Assembly: GCA_964384625.1 (NCBI GenBank)
Contig: CAYLNH010000032.1
Location: 1 to 39,075 of the forward strand
Reading direction: 5' to 3'
DNA: 39,075 nucleotides
DNA from: CAYLNH01 sp964384625
GTDB taxonomy: Bacteria > Verrucomicrobiota > Lentisphaeria > JABSQK01
Position 1 is the stretch's first letter. Each line of letters opens with the position of its first letter. The position numbers and the translations under genes are program-made. The notes beneath the pieces were generated by a model that saw only the letters and a list, made by a program, of their open reading frames with translations, had not been told where the DNA came from and did not search any database. Of this stretch, positions 16,076 to 25,118 are shown in pieces.

Positions 16076-19000
16076 CTACTCGCGGCGCTTCAGTTCGCTG
16101 AGGGCCATGCGGTGTTCCCACATGCTGCGGCGTTCGGTCTGGACCGTCTGCCGGAAATAGTCTTTGGCCTTGGCAATATCGCCGCGGCTGACGGCGACGG
16201 CGCCGGCGTAGTAGAGCGCTTCGCAGCGGCGGTTTTCCCGCTCGTGCCTGGGGGCGATGCGGTTGATGGTCTGGATGAGTTCGTCGAAGGAGATCTCGCC
16301 GGCCAGGAACTGCAGGTGCGGCCGGGGCCAATCGGTTTCGCCGAGTTCATCAATTGCCTGTTTGAACAGGGTCTGGGCCGGCCTGGTCTTCTGCTGCATC
16401 AGATTGCCGACGCCGGCGAAGAGGAGGGCGTAGGCGCGATGATCGCCGTTGAGGATATCGGCCGATTTCCCGATCAGTTCCGCGGCCTTGGCGTACTTGC
16501 CGAAGCACAGGGCCATATAGCCGAGTTCTGAGCGGCCGCCGGCAAAGAGGCCGGCGTCGAGCAACTGCTGGAACAGGCTGGCGGCGTTGTCGCGATCGCC
16601 CTGGTTCAGCAGGTTGAGCGCGAGTTTCGACAGGGTTTCACTGTCGCCGGGCCTGTCGATGCAGGCCTTTTCCAGTTCGACCACGGAGGTATCGAGATCA
16701 CCGGCGAGCAGATAGCACGCCGCCAGCAGTCGGCGGCGACCGGGCAGGCGGAAATCCCGCCGTTCGGTCCCGGCGGATCCTGGCATGTCCCGGGCGAGCT
16801 GCTTGAGCCGTTTCAGATCGCGCTGCTTACCGGCGAGCTCGACCGCCTGGCCCCAGACCATTTCGGGGCCGAGGACTGCCCGTTTCTGCTCGAGCAAGGC
16901 CGCCGCTTCGGTATACTTGCCGGCGGCACTGAGCAGCTCCAGCTCGATCGAGATCATCAGCCTCGAGGAGGGGATCAGCTCCGCCAGCCGCTGTTTGACG
17001 GCCATGGCCTCCTCATACCGGGCGGCTTCACGCAGAGTGTTCATGTATTCGAACAGCAGGCGTTTGTTGCGGCCGTCGTGCTTGACGGCGGCCTGGAAGG
17101 CCCGGCATGCCTCCGTCAGCCGGCCGGCCTGGGCGCACTTGACGGCGAGCGCACGCTGGACCACGGGGTTGTCCGGAACTTGTTCGGCGGCGAACCGCAG
17201 ATAGCCGATCGCCTCATTTGAGCGGCCGCATTCCAGATAGGTGCCGATCAGCGCTTTGGCGCGGCAGGCCGCGTCGGGGAAGCGGACCAGGGAGAGCTGG
17301 GCCGGGATGCTGTCTTCCCGCAGTCCGCGGCCCTGACCGATGGTCTGGCTGATCTGCCGGATATAGGTATCGACTTTGTCCTGCTCGCCGGCGGCCAGGT
17401 GGCCGGCCGCCACGCGCGCGGCCATCTGCGGGTCCAGCCGCGTGATGCCGAACCCGGCAACATACCACTTGCCCTCATGCCGCTCGAGCAGCAGGACCAG
17501 CGAACGGCTCAGCGACCGCGAGAAGGCCGTGTACTTCTGCGGCGTGATCGTCGCGATGCGGATCATGTCGTCGGTGATCTTCTCGGTCTTCAGTTCCCAG
17601 ATCGCCTCGCAGAGATCAAGGTACATCCCCGAATTCCGCGTCAGATTGCCGTAGGCCGCGTTGATCCCCCGGGCCACAATGTCGGCTTCGGGGGCCGTCA
17701 TCTGCATGCGTGGATGCATGGTCTTGCGGAAGCGCTCGCCTTCGCCTGAGAACATGGCGGCGATGACGCTGCGCAAGGTGGTCTGAGGCGTCGACAGATC
17801 GCAATAGCTGCCGTAGTCGATCCGGGGCTTGGCCGCGATTTTCTCCAACAGCTCGACGATCATCTGCAGGCCGCGGTCCGTTTCGGTCTTGGTCCGCAGG
17901 ACATCCTGGAACAGGGCGATCGCCTGCGGGTAGTGCCGGCGCTGCATCAGCAGGCCGCCGACGCGACGGAGTTCGGCCTCGATCGCGCGCGGCTCGCGCC
18001 GGCTGGTGCGGATTTCCGAGATGGCGGCGCCGGTCTCGCCGAGGAACGCCCGGCAGGTCCACAGACCGCTGGCGCCGCCGGCGCGCGGGTGTTTGTCCTT
18101 GAGCTTCTGGAACCAGGTCAGTGCCGTCTTGTAGTCGCGCCCGGCGAAGTAGCATTCGGCGATCTTGCTGAGGCAGTCGGCGTCATCCGGTTCGTCCTTG
18201 AGGATCTCCTGATAGACCGCGACGGCGTCCTGCAGGTCGACCCCCGGCTCGCGGTGAATGCCCTTCGGAGAATGCTCGAGGTAAAAAGCCAGCGTGTCCC
18301 GGGCCGATCGTTTGTTCCTGGCCTGCGCCACGGCCCGGCGCAGGATCTTGACGGCTTCGTCACGGTTGAAGGCTTCACCGAAATTGCCGCCGATGCCGGC
18401 ATAGGTGGCGGCCAGGTCCTCGTAGTAATCAACCCGCCCCGGGTCGAGCCGGATGGCGTCGCGGAGCGCGGTGCGGGCATCGTGCAGCCGGCCGCAGGCG
18501 TCGTAAACCGACGCCGCCAGGTGGTGGATATGGGCGGCCTGCGGATGATCCTTGAGCAGCCGGCGGACGAGTTTCCGGGCCTTGACCGGGTCATGGTTGG
18601 CCAGGGCCTGGTCGGGTTCCACAATCAGGGTAATGTGGCGCAACGACCGCGCCACCTTCTGCTTGCCGGCGCGCGCCCGGGCCTCGACGTCGGCGGCGTC
18701 CACGGAACAGGCGTTGGCATACGCCCCAGCCACCCCGGAGACCAGACTCCCCCGCTGCGTCACCGTGACCCGAACCGTGCCCTCGGGCAGTTTCACCTCG
18801 AACTCCGGCAACTGTTGCTGGAGCTTCATCCCGGGCGTCAATTGGATCCGACAGACGATCTCGCGGGCGTTCACCCCCCGCCGTTCCCAACGATACCGGC
18901 GCGGTTTCGGCGGCTTCTTCGGGTCCTCCCGCCGGACCTCCGGCACCAGCACGCGGTGGATCAGGCTGTTGGCCGACAACTGCGTATTCAGGCCGCTGCC

Positions 19001-20524
19001 GGTGGGCGTAAAAAACGTGGTTCCCTCGAATTCGATCCACTCGCGGAACGGCGCTTCGACCGCCAGCGGGTCGCTGTTGCCATAGCCGAGAAGATGGGCG
19101 CCTTCCCAATCGTCAACCCGGCGCTCGACCTCCTTCTTGCGGCGGTTCTGCTCCAGGTTGCGGAAGCGCGTCCGCGCGTAAGAACCCGAGCGGCCGACGT
19201 ACTCGTTGATCTCCTTTACCTTGCCGAAGCCGTCGTGGTACAGCTCGATCTCGAAGACTTTCCGAGACACCGTCTGTGCCGGTTGCGGCGGCTTGATCCG
19301 CGTTAACTTGTCCTCGCCGGCGCGGACGATAAACGCCAGGGCCCCGTCCAGCGACGCCGGATGGCTCTGCTCGCTGTAGTACTTCACGGTGCAGTCCAGC
19401 CAGAGCGGCCGGTCGCGGCGCGGCACATAGACAATCGCGTGATTGAACTGGTTCGGCCCCGGCAACTCCGGCCGCACCGCGCCATGGTAGGTCGGCCGTA
19501 CCAGTGCCACATGCGCCTTGATGCCGACCTGCCCCAGCATGGTCGTCAGCAACAGCGCCTGATCCTTGCAGTCCCCGAAACGGTTGCGGAAGGAGTCCGT
19601 CACCGCGTGCGGCTCATAGGCGGAACGGCCGAGTTCGACGCCGACATAACGGAAATTGTCCTGCAGGAAGACGTAGAGCGCCCGGATCTTTTCCAGGTCG
19701 GTTTCACAGGTCGCGGTCAATTCCTTAACCTTCCCGGCGATATCGCCGTCAAGCCCCCCCTGCCCGGCAATCAGCTTGCTGTACCAGTTCCGGACGACGG
19801 CCCAGTCGGGCACAGAGGTCCACCGAATCGCCCGGCAGACATCCTGAAACGGCGGCATGCCGCGCTCCCACTTGTGCGGTTTCAGATCGTTCAACACCCA
19901 GGTCCGGGTGCGCTTCAGCCAGCCTTTCTTGTCGGTCGGCTTCACGTCGATGCGGTCCTGCACCACCTTGAGCTGCATCTTCTTGGGGGTCGTCAGCACA
20001 TACCGCGCTTCTTTTACGGGGACATACTCATCCAGCCGGAAGGCGCCCCAGGCATGGCCGTCGATCACGGGTCGGTGGCAGCGGATCTCCACTTCGTAGT
20101 CGATCGTCACCCCGTTGGCGACTGCCGGCATCGAAAACGACAGCTCTTTCGCGTCCGAATACATCGGGTAATCCTCCACCTGCGCGGCCGGCAGCTCGCG
20201 AACATCATCCTTCTCGACCGCCACCTTGCGGCCGCCCGCCGTCAACGTGTGCGCACCGATGAAGACGGCCTTCTCGCGGTAGGAGTTGAACGGGATCGAA
20301 ACCTCCCCCAGATGCTCAACCGCCGTCGGTTTCAGGATCTTGATCCGGTTGTGAATGCGGACGGTGGTTTCCCCGTTCTTCTTGACTGCAACCCGGCGCT
20401 CCTTGAGCAGATAGGCGTAGCTCGACTTCTCCTCGTCATCCCCGGCACACAACGGCATTGAGACAACGGCAGCCAGAATGCAAGCGACGCAAAAAAGGCG
20501 GTGAGCACGGTTCCCGGTAAGCAT
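16076..20524 (-). CDS. Exported DUF3857 - transglutaminase - TPR protein
   Basis: The 1482-residue product starts with a signal peptide (RLFCVACILAAVVSMPLCAG). The N-terminal ~270 residues resemble DUF3857 (for example RVAVKKNGETTVRIHNRIKIL and LSFSMPAVANGVTIDYEVEI). A transglutaminase-like cysteine-protease fold follows, with candidate triad Cys319 (RFGDCKDQALLLTTML), His362 (NHAIVY) and Asp377 (LWLDCT). A beta-rich region is next, then many TPR-like repeats from about 620 to the end, such as LRDAIRLDPGRVDYYEDLAATYAGIG. I chose the ATG at 20524: it has AAGGGGA upstream and places the signal peptide at the N-terminus, unlike the earlier ATG at 20662. The family is usually a shorter DUF3857-transglutaminase protein; the long TPR tail suggests a scaffold for partner proteins. 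Function is unknown. Confidence 0.9.
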   Translation of the reverse strand: MLTGNRAHRLFCVACILAAVVSMPLCAGDDEEKSSYAYLLKERRVAVKKNGETTVRIHNRIKILKPTAVEHLGEVSIPFNSYREKAVFIGAHTLTAGGRKVAVEKDDVRELPAAQVEDYPMYSDAKELSFSMPAVANGVTIDYEVEIRCHRPVIDGHAWGAFRLDEYVPVKEARYVLTTPKKMQLKVVQDRIDVKPTDKKGWLKRTRTWVLNDLKPHKWERGMPPFQDVCRAIRWTSVPDWAVVRNWYSKLIAGQGGLDGDIAGKVKELTATCETDLEKIRALYVFLQDNFRYVGVELGRSAYEPHAVTDSFRNRFGDCKDQALLLTTMLGQVGIKAHVALVRPTYHGAVRPELPGPNQFNHAIVYVPRRDRPLWLDCTVKYYSEQSHPASLDGALAFIVRAGEDKLTRIKPPQPAQTVSRKVFEIELYHDGFGKVKEINEYVGRSGSYARTRFRNLEQNRRKKEVERRVDDWEGAHLLGYGNSDPLAVEAPFREWIEFEGTTFFTPTGSGLNTQLSANSLIHRVLVPEVRREDPKKPPKPRRYRWERRGVNAREIVCRIQLTPGMKLQQQLPEFEVKLPEGTVRVTVTQRGSLVSGVAGAYANACSVDAADVEARARAGKQKVARSLRHITLIVEPDQALANHDPVKARKLVRRLLKDHPQAAHIHHLAASVYDACGRLHDARTALRDAIRLDPGRVDYYEDLAATYAGIGGNFGEAFNRDEAVKILRRAVAQARNKRSARDTLAFYLEHSPKGIHREPGVDLQDAVAVYQEILKDEPDDADCLSKIAECYFAGRDYKTALTWFQKLKDKHPRAGGASGLWTCRAFLGETGAAISEIRTSRREPRAIEAELRRVGGLLMQRRHYPQAIALFQDVLRTKTETDRGLQMIVELLEKIAAKPRIDYGSYCDLSTPQTTLRSVIAAMFSGEGERFRKTMHPRMQMTAPEADIVARGINAAYGNLTRNSGMYLDLCEAIWELKTEKITDDMIRIATITPQKYTAFSRSLSRSLVLLLERHEGKWYVAGFGITRLDPQMAARVAAGHLAAGEQDKVDTYIRQISQTIGQGRGLREDSIPAQLSLVRFPDAACRAKALIGTYLECGRSNEAIGYLRFAAEQVPDNPVVQRALAVKCAQAGRLTEACRAFQAAVKHDGRNKRLLFEYMNTLREAARYEEAMAVKQRLAELIPSSRLMISIELELLSAAGKYTEAAALLEQKRAVLGPEMVWGQAVELAGKQRDLKRLKQLARDMPGSAGTERRDFRLPGRRRLLAACYLLAGDLDTSVVELEKACIDRPGDSETLSKLALNLLNQGDRDNAASLFQQLLDAGLFAGGRSELGYMALCFGKYAKAAELIGKSADILNGDHRAYALLFAGVGNLMQQKTRPAQTLFKQAIDELGETDWPRPHLQFLAGEISFDELIQTINRIAPRHERENRRCEALYYAGAVAVSRGDIAKAKDYFRQTVQTERRSMWEHRMALSELKRRE

Positions 20525-21021
20525 CTGTTCCCCTTCGGTAGCTGGAATTCTTGTCCATTTGCCCCGATCAGCAAGACCAGGCTCGTGGTCCGGAGCACAG
20601 CCGTGACACGGCGTAGTTACAATGCACAGAATCGCCGGCATTTTCAAGTCGGCAGGCGGCACTTGAAACGTCGCCGACAGGGACGCGGCCAGTCTTCCGG
20701 GGCCGCGGCCCCAGATGCTGCGACGGCTTCAGGAAAGGCCGCCGCCGGCTCTCTTTCCTTCCCCCCCCCCGATTTGCCCTGCAGTGCCTCCTTTGAAAAT
20801 GCTCTCCAGCGCACCGGTCGCCGGCGGCTGACGCGAAATACCGTTCATCAATTCACCGCCGCGCCCGCCCAAACCGGGTGCTGATCACTTTGCCGAACTG
20901 TTCGCTTCTTTGGCAGGTCCAGCCGCCAACTCCGCCGAATCTCCCCCCCACAAACCTGCTTGGCACCCGAATTGCTCCCATGCAGCCGTGTCGAAAACCA
21001 ACTCAGGAAAGGGAAACACAC
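20525..21021. other. Intergenic region between divergent genes
   Basis: No gene is evident. It holds the minus-strand promoter and inverted repeat listed separately, a 14-bp perfect palindrome GGGGCCGCGGCCCC (20699-20712), and a run of about ten C near 20761. The lipoprotein gene starts at 21022. Confidence 0.55.
20619..20668 (-). promoter_or_regulatory. Candidate promoter overlapped by an inverted repeat
   Basis: On the minus strand TTGAAA (20642-20647), 17 nt and CATTGT (20619-20624) form a moderate promoter for the transglutaminase-TPR gene. The -35 lies within a perfect inverted repeat, TTTCAAGT-N11-ACTTGAAA (20642-20668), which would suit a dimeric repressor. Confidence 0.45.
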
Positions 21022-21420
21022 ATGAAGACGCGTATCCTTGGTCTTACCGTATTTGCCGGAGCCCTGCTGCTCCTCGCCGGCTGCACCACAAAATCCATCT
21101 TCGTCCAGCCGCAGACAGGCGGACCGGGATACATCATCCAGAGCGGCGCCGACGGCTGGGTGGCCTACCTCGACAAAGATCTCCCTACCGTCCACAAAGC
21201 TGCCGCCGCCGCCCTCAAGGACTTGAAGATGAAGCCCATGGAACACCGCAGCGACAAGTTGTCCGGGCTGACCACCAGTGAGTTCGCCGACGGCGAAAAG
21301 ATGAGCATCCAGCTCAAACGTCTCGATGCCAAGTCTACCAAGGTCATGGTCGAGGTCGGCGCCCTGAATCCGGAAAAGCGCGTCCGCAGCATCTTTGCCG
21401 CCATGGTCAACAACCTGTAA
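21022..21420 (+). CDS. Small DUF3568-like lipoprotein
   Basis: The 132-residue product begins MKTRILGLTVFAGALLLLAGC, a lipoprotein signal with lipobox LAGC, so Cys21 is the likely lipidated residue. The remainder fits the DUF3568 pattern: a short beta start, the helix LPTVHKAAAAALKDLKMKP, then GLTTSEFADGEKMSIQLKRL and TKVMVEVG near the C-terminus. The function of this family is unknown. The ATG at 21022 is preceded by AGGAAAGGGA. It is monocistronic, with a strong terminator after it. Confidence 0.88.
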   Translation: MKTRILGLTVFAGALLLLAGCTTKSIFVQPQTGGPGYIIQSGADGWVAYLDKDLPTVHKAAAAALKDLKMKPMEHRSDKLSGLTTSEFADGEKMSIQLKRLDAKSTKVMVEVGALNPEKRVRSIFAAMVNNL

Positions 21421-21457
21421 CCAGCCTTCCGGCATTGAATTCCAGCGCGCCGTTTGT

Positions 21458-21490
21458 ACAGGCCCCGCCCGTCGGCGGGGCCTGTTGTTT
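21458..21490 (+). terminator. Intrinsic terminator of the lipoprotein gene
   Basis: A perfect 12-bp stem (ACAGGCCCCGCC with GGCGGGGCCTGT) over a 4-nt loop, followed by TGTTTC. It lies 37 nt after the stop. Confidence 0.85.
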
Positions 21491-21692
21491 CTGACCATTC
21501 CGTGGCGCTCCCGACCGGCCCGCGAAAATCAGATGGACGGCTGTTCCGGCGAGGAACCCCCGGGGTCCTGCAGTCGACTGCAGTCGATCCCATTCTGAAT
21601 CCAGCTGAAAGCCGGGCACCGTGTCTCGTCATGCTTGGCGTTGCGGGGTTTTCGCCTGCCGCCGCCCTCCGGACTTCTTTCCGGTTTCCCCC

Positions 21693-21756
21693 TTGACACC
21701 ACCCGTTTTCGGCCCATCTTACCCATAGCGATGGACATTCATCCATCATTGATGTC
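21693..21756 (+). promoter_or_regulatory. Candidate promoter and operator of the IclR gene
   Basis: TTGACA (21693-21698) is followed by a weak -10 near 21715-21721. Just downstream are GATGGA-N6-TCCATC (21730-21747) and an overlapping GACAT-N13-ATGTC (21734-21756). They precede the ATG at 21772 and could allow autoregulation. Confidence 0.45.
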
Positions 21757-21771
21757 TTTGAGGAGCCGGGT

Positions 21772-22527
21772 ATGCCGGGTAATCAACATGTGCAGTCTGT
21801 GACTCGAGCGCTCGAGATCCTCGAAGTGGTCAACAGTTCGCCGCGCGCACTCTCACTGGCAGAGATCGCCGACCAGGTCGGACTGAAACACACGACGACC
21901 CATAATCTGGTCCGCACTCTCGCCCATAGAGGCTACCTCGCCAAAGAGACCCAACCCGTGCGCTTCCGCTCCGGCCCGGCCGTCGCCGATCTCATTCAGG
22001 GCTACTGCCGGGATTCCTTGCTGGAACGCGGCGCTCCGGCTTTGCGCCGGTTCACCCAACGCTTTCCCCAGGCCTCCCCGATTCTGTGTCAGTATCTGCA
22101 CGGCGACATTGTCGTCCGCCTGCGTATGCAGCCCGAACGCCCCGGCGTCCTGGAACGTCCGCTGAACGCCGCCATGCATCCCTACGGCACGGCCTGCGGC
22201 ATCCTCGTCCAGGCGTTCCTGCCCGACGAGGATCGCGCGGCGTTTCGCCGGCGCCATCCGTTCTGGGAACACGGCGCCCATCTCTGGCAGACCGCGGATG
22301 CGTTTGAGGAGGTCCTTGCCGCCGTCCGCGGCCGCGGCGTGGCAGCGCCCTGGCGCGGCGGCGAGAAGCCATTGCTGCCCGCTGCCGCCCCGGTATTGCG
22401 GCCGAACGGCGAGTTGATCGCTGTATTCGGGGCCAGCTTGCCCGGAGACCGGATTCCAGCTGCCGAGGAAGAAGCTTTCATTGAAGCGGTCTGCGCGACG
22501 GCGGACCGGTTGTCAACCCAATACTGA
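21772..22527 (+). CDS. IclR-family transcriptional regulator
   Basis: The 251-residue protein has a winged-helix N-terminus (VTRALEILEVVN, LSLAEIADQVGLKHTTTHNLVRTLAHRGYL) and a GAF-like IclR effector domain (about 75-245), with RPLNAAMHPYGTACGILVQAFL as the recognisable core. IclR regulators usually repress or activate catabolic genes in response to a small metabolite. GGAG lies 6 nt before the ATG. The gene is followed after 27 nt by a radical SAM gene in the same direction, so the two are probably one operon and the regulator may control both. The ligand is unknown. Confidence 0.92.
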   Translation: MPGNQHVQSVTRALEILEVVNSSPRALSLAEIADQVGLKHTTTHNLVRTLAHRGYLAKETQPVRFRSGPAVADLIQGYCRDSLLERGAPALRRFTQRFPQASPILCQYLHGDIVVRLRMQPERPGVLERPLNAAMHPYGTACGILVQAFLPDEDRAAFRRRHPFWEHGAHLWQTADAFEEVLAAVRGRGVAAPWRGGEKPLLPAAAPVLRPNGELIAVFGASLPGDRIPAAEEEAFIEAVCATADRLSTQY

Positions 22528-22554
22528 GGTCCCGTCCGGACCAAGGAGACTCCC

Positions 22555-23832
22555 ATGATCCCGATCGCCCCACGCAAGGTCTACATCAAACAGGAAGCCC
22601 ACGAGGACCCGCGATCCATGGCCCGCATCGAACGCATGCTGCCGTTCATCAAGTACGACGGCGAAATCAAAATCGTCGATGACGCCGCGCTGGAAGTCGT
22701 GGTCCGCGACGAACTGTGCGGCCAGGCCCACGGCACCCGCGGGCAGGAGATCGAGCCGATTGTGATCTTCAATCAATTCCTTTACGGCCATGACGTTGTC
22801 GAACGCGAGCGCCGGAAGCAGGCGTATCCGGCCATCTTCCGCAACAAGCACTACGCCGGCTACAGCGGCTGGGACTGGCGCCACACCGGGGACGAGAAAT
22901 ATCGGCGCGAAACCGGACTGGTCTGCCAGCCCGCCTACGCCATTCACTCGTTCTGGGGCTGTCACTTCCGTTGCGCCTACTGCAACCTGGGCAACGTCGC
23001 CAACGTCCTGGTCAATCTCGAGGATTGGATTGAGCACGTTCGCGAGGGTCTGGCGGAACTGGATCCGAAGTCCGATCAGAACCTGTTCCAATGGGACAAC
23101 GGTACTGACGTCGTCTGCTGGGAACCGGAGTACGGCGGCAGCAAGATGCTGATCGATCTGTTCGCCGAACAGGACGAGAAGTACCTCGAACTCTACGTCG
23201 GCAAGAGTGATTACGTCGACTTCCTGCTCGACTATGATCACCGCGGCCACACGGTCTGCTGCTGGAGTCTGTGCACGGAAACACAGTGCCGCGAGGTAGA
23301 GCCCCGGACAGCCGGCATGGAGAACCGGCTGTTGGCGGCGCGCAAATGTCAGGAGGCAGGCTATCCGGTGCGCATTCGGTTCAGTCCGATGGTGCCCACC
23401 GCCGGCTGGGAAGCCGAGACCCGGCACATGATCCGCCGCATGGCCGAGGAAATCGAGCCGGAGGTGCTGACCATCGAGCCGCTGCGCTTCAACAACTACG
23501 ACCAGCTGCAGGAGCGCTTCGCGCCGGGCGTCATCGACCCGGAATTCCTCGAAGCGATGAATCAACTGCCGCCCGACACCCCGGACTGGGAGAAATCGGA
23601 GTTCCCCGACGAACTGCGCCTGAAGATGTATCGCGTCGTGCTGGACGAAATGGAGAAGCACGCCCCGGAGACACCGGTCGGGCTCTGCCGCGAGAAACGC
23701 CGCATCTGGGACGCGTTACGCGACGACTTCGCCCGCATGGGCCAGGGCCCGGACAACTACGTCTGCAACTGCGGCCCCACGTCCGCCGGCAAGAACCCGT
23801 TGCTGCGCCGCTACATCCCCAAAGCCGGCTGA
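22555..23832 (+). CDS. Spore-photoproduct-lyase-like radical SAM protein
   Basis: The 425-residue protein has a CX3CX2C iron-sulfur motif, C136-HFR-C140-AY-C143, in the setting SFWGCHFRCAYCNLG. This resembles the SplB family more than the standard CX3CX2C enzymes. Later segments also fit that family: YLELYVGKSDYVDFLLDYDH and GYPVRIRFSPMVPTAGWEAE. Extra cysteines lie near the C-terminus (NYVCNCG). No sporulation is expected in this lineage, so the substrate is probably not spore photoproduct. DNA repair of UV lesions, or modification of another thymine-like substrate, is possible. It is linked to an IclR regulator, which is unusual for a repair enzyme. The ATG at 22555 has GGAG 7-8 nt upstream. 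Confidence 0.8.
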   Translation: MIPIAPRKVYIKQEAHEDPRSMARIERMLPFIKYDGEIKIVDDAALEVVVRDELCGQAHGTRGQEIEPIVIFNQFLYGHDVVERERRKQAYPAIFRNKHYAGYSGWDWRHTGDEKYRRETGLVCQPAYAIHSFWGCHFRCAYCNLGNVANVLVNLEDWIEHVREGLAELDPKSDQNLFQWDNGTDVVCWEPEYGGSKMLIDLFAEQDEKYLELYVGKSDYVDFLLDYDHRGHTVCCWSLCTETQCREVEPRTAGMENRLLAARKCQEAGYPVRIRFSPMVPTAGWEAETRHMIRRMAEEIEPEVLTIEPLRFNNYDQLQERFAPGVIDPEFLEAMNQLPPDTPDWEKSEFPDELRLKMYRVVLDEMEKHAPETPVGLCREKRRIWDALRDDFARMGQGPDNYVCNCGPTSAGKNPLLRRYIPKAG

Positions 23833-23839
23833 CGAAGCC

Positions 23840-23975
23840 GGCCTCATGGTCGGCCAAAGCTAACGTGCCTTTGTCGGCCTCATGGCCTCATGGTCGGCCA
23901 AAGCTAACATGCTTCTATTTTTTGTATTATTTCAGGGTGAAGCCATGGCCTCATGGTCGGCCAGAGCTAACATGC
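23840..23975. repeat. Three 29-nt direct repeats after the radical SAM gene
   Basis: Copies lie at 23840-23868, 23884-23912 and 23947-23975. Each contains CTCATGGTCGGCCAAAGCTA or a one-base variant. Spacers of 15 and 34 nt and the lack of uniform length argue against CRISPR. Confidence 0.8.
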
Positions 23976-24095
23976 TTTTATTGAATGGGCCATTGAGCAT
24001 TGGCGTATAGTGTTCCGTTGCAGGGCAGACCGGCTTCGCCTCGGTGCAGGCGCTCACGGGGTGAGGAACCCGCTTTACTTTGCCGGGCACAACGC

Positions 24096-24111
24096 TATTT
24101 TGCGGCCACAG
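24096..24111 (+). promoter_or_regulatory. Possible near-leaderless promoter of the TrmH-family gene
   Basis: TTTACT and TATTTT (24096-24101) are 16 nt apart, with the ATG at 24112 only 10 nt beyond. No Shine-Dalgarno sequence precedes the ATG. Confidence 0.3.
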
Positions 24112-24942
24112 ATGAACCCGCAGAATCCAATGCAGATCAGCAGCCCGCAAAACCAGCGTATCAAAGACCTCGTCCGCCTGCGGCAGCGCCGCGACCGCGA
24201 CCGCCGGCAGGTCTTCCTGATCGAAGGGTACCGCGCCATTCGCCGGGCGGTCGACAACCAGTTGCCGATCAAGGAGCTGTACGTCTGCGAATCCCTCTTT
24301 CTGGGTGAGAACGAGGCGGACCTGATTGCCGCCTGCGAGACCGCCGGCGCCACGCTGTTCCAGGTGACCGAGCCCGTGTTCCGCAAGGCCGCCTACCGCG
24401 ACCGGCCGGAAGGGCTCCTGGCCGTCGCCAACCAGTTTCATCGGTCGCTGGACGATCTCGCCCTGGACGATCATTCGCTGTTCATCGTCGGCGAAGCAAT
24501 CGAGAAGCCCGGGAACCTCGGCACCATGCTGCGCTCGGCGGATGCAGCCGGCGCCCACGGCGTCGTCGTCTGCGACGCCTGTACCGACATCTTCAACCCG
24601 AATGTCGTTTGCGCCAGCATCGGCACGTTGTTCACGGTACCGGTCGCCGAGTGCAGTTCGGCGGCGTTCCTCAACTGGGCCTTGGCCCATCAGGTTCAGG
24701 TGGTCGCCACCACGCCGCACACCGACACAGTGTACACCGACCTCGACCTGACTGGACCGACGGCGATCGTGATGGGCACCGAACAGGTCGGCCTGACCGC
24801 GCAATGGCTGGCGCCCGACGCGGTGGTGAAGGCGCTGATCCCGATGTACGGCCAGGCCGACAGCCTCAACGTGGCAACCGCCGCGACACTGGTTCTTTTC
24901 GAGGCGATACGCCAGCGCCGGGCCGCCGGGCTGCTGGCCTGA
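24112..24942 (+). CDS. TrmH/SpoU-family RNA 2'-O-methyltransferase
   Basis: The 276-residue protein is a SPOUT-class RNA methyltransferase that uses SAM to methylate a ribose in rRNA or tRNA. An N-terminal substrate-binding domain (QNQRIKDLVRLRQRRDRD to VANQFH) precedes the SPOUT fold. The three SPOUT motifs are visible: NLGTMLRSADAAGAHGVVV, AIVMGTEQVGL and IPMYGQADSLNVATAATLVLFE. It looks like the TrmH/RlmB-type group, but the target nucleotide cannot be read from sequence. The start is uncertain: ATGs at 24112 and 24130 both lack a good Shine-Dalgarno, and 24112 gives a fuller N-terminus. An upstream in-frame ATG at 24010 seems too long. Confidence 0.9.
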   Translation: MNPQNPMQISSPQNQRIKDLVRLRQRRDRDRRQVFLIEGYRAIRRAVDNQLPIKELYVCESLFLGENEADLIAACETAGATLFQVTEPVFRKAAYRDRPEGLLAVANQFHRSLDDLALDDHSLFIVGEAIEKPGNLGTMLRSADAAGAHGVVVCDACTDIFNPNVVCASIGTLFTVPVAECSSAAFLNWALAHQVQVVATTPHTDTVYTDLDLTGPTAIVMGTEQVGLTAQWLAPDAVVKALIPMYGQADSLNVATAATLVLFEAIRQRRAAGLLA

Positions 24943-25118
24943 GCCGCTGGCGCCGGCCAGACCTCGACGCTTGACACAGCGCCGGGCCCTGGGCATTGTA
25001 CCAACTGCCGAACCGCACCAAGGGAGTCCTTGAACGGAATACGGCGGGCGTTGACAAGAACAAGCTGCCGCGGTCCATCCATGCCTGACAAGAACTGTTA
25101 CTCGGGAGTCGCCATACA

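Larger units (their letters stand above)
21421..21771. other. Intergenic region with terminator, palindrome and promoter
   Basis: It contains the terminator of the lipoprotein gene, a 16-bp perfect palindrome CTGCAGTCGACTGCAG (21568-21583), and the promoter and inverted repeat upstream of the IclR gene. No gene is evident. Confidence 0.55.

Noticed and set aside
23840..23975. Possible CRISPR array of three repeats
   Set aside because: Only three repeats, with spacers of 15 and 34 nt, and no cas gene nearby. It is better called a simple direct repeat.
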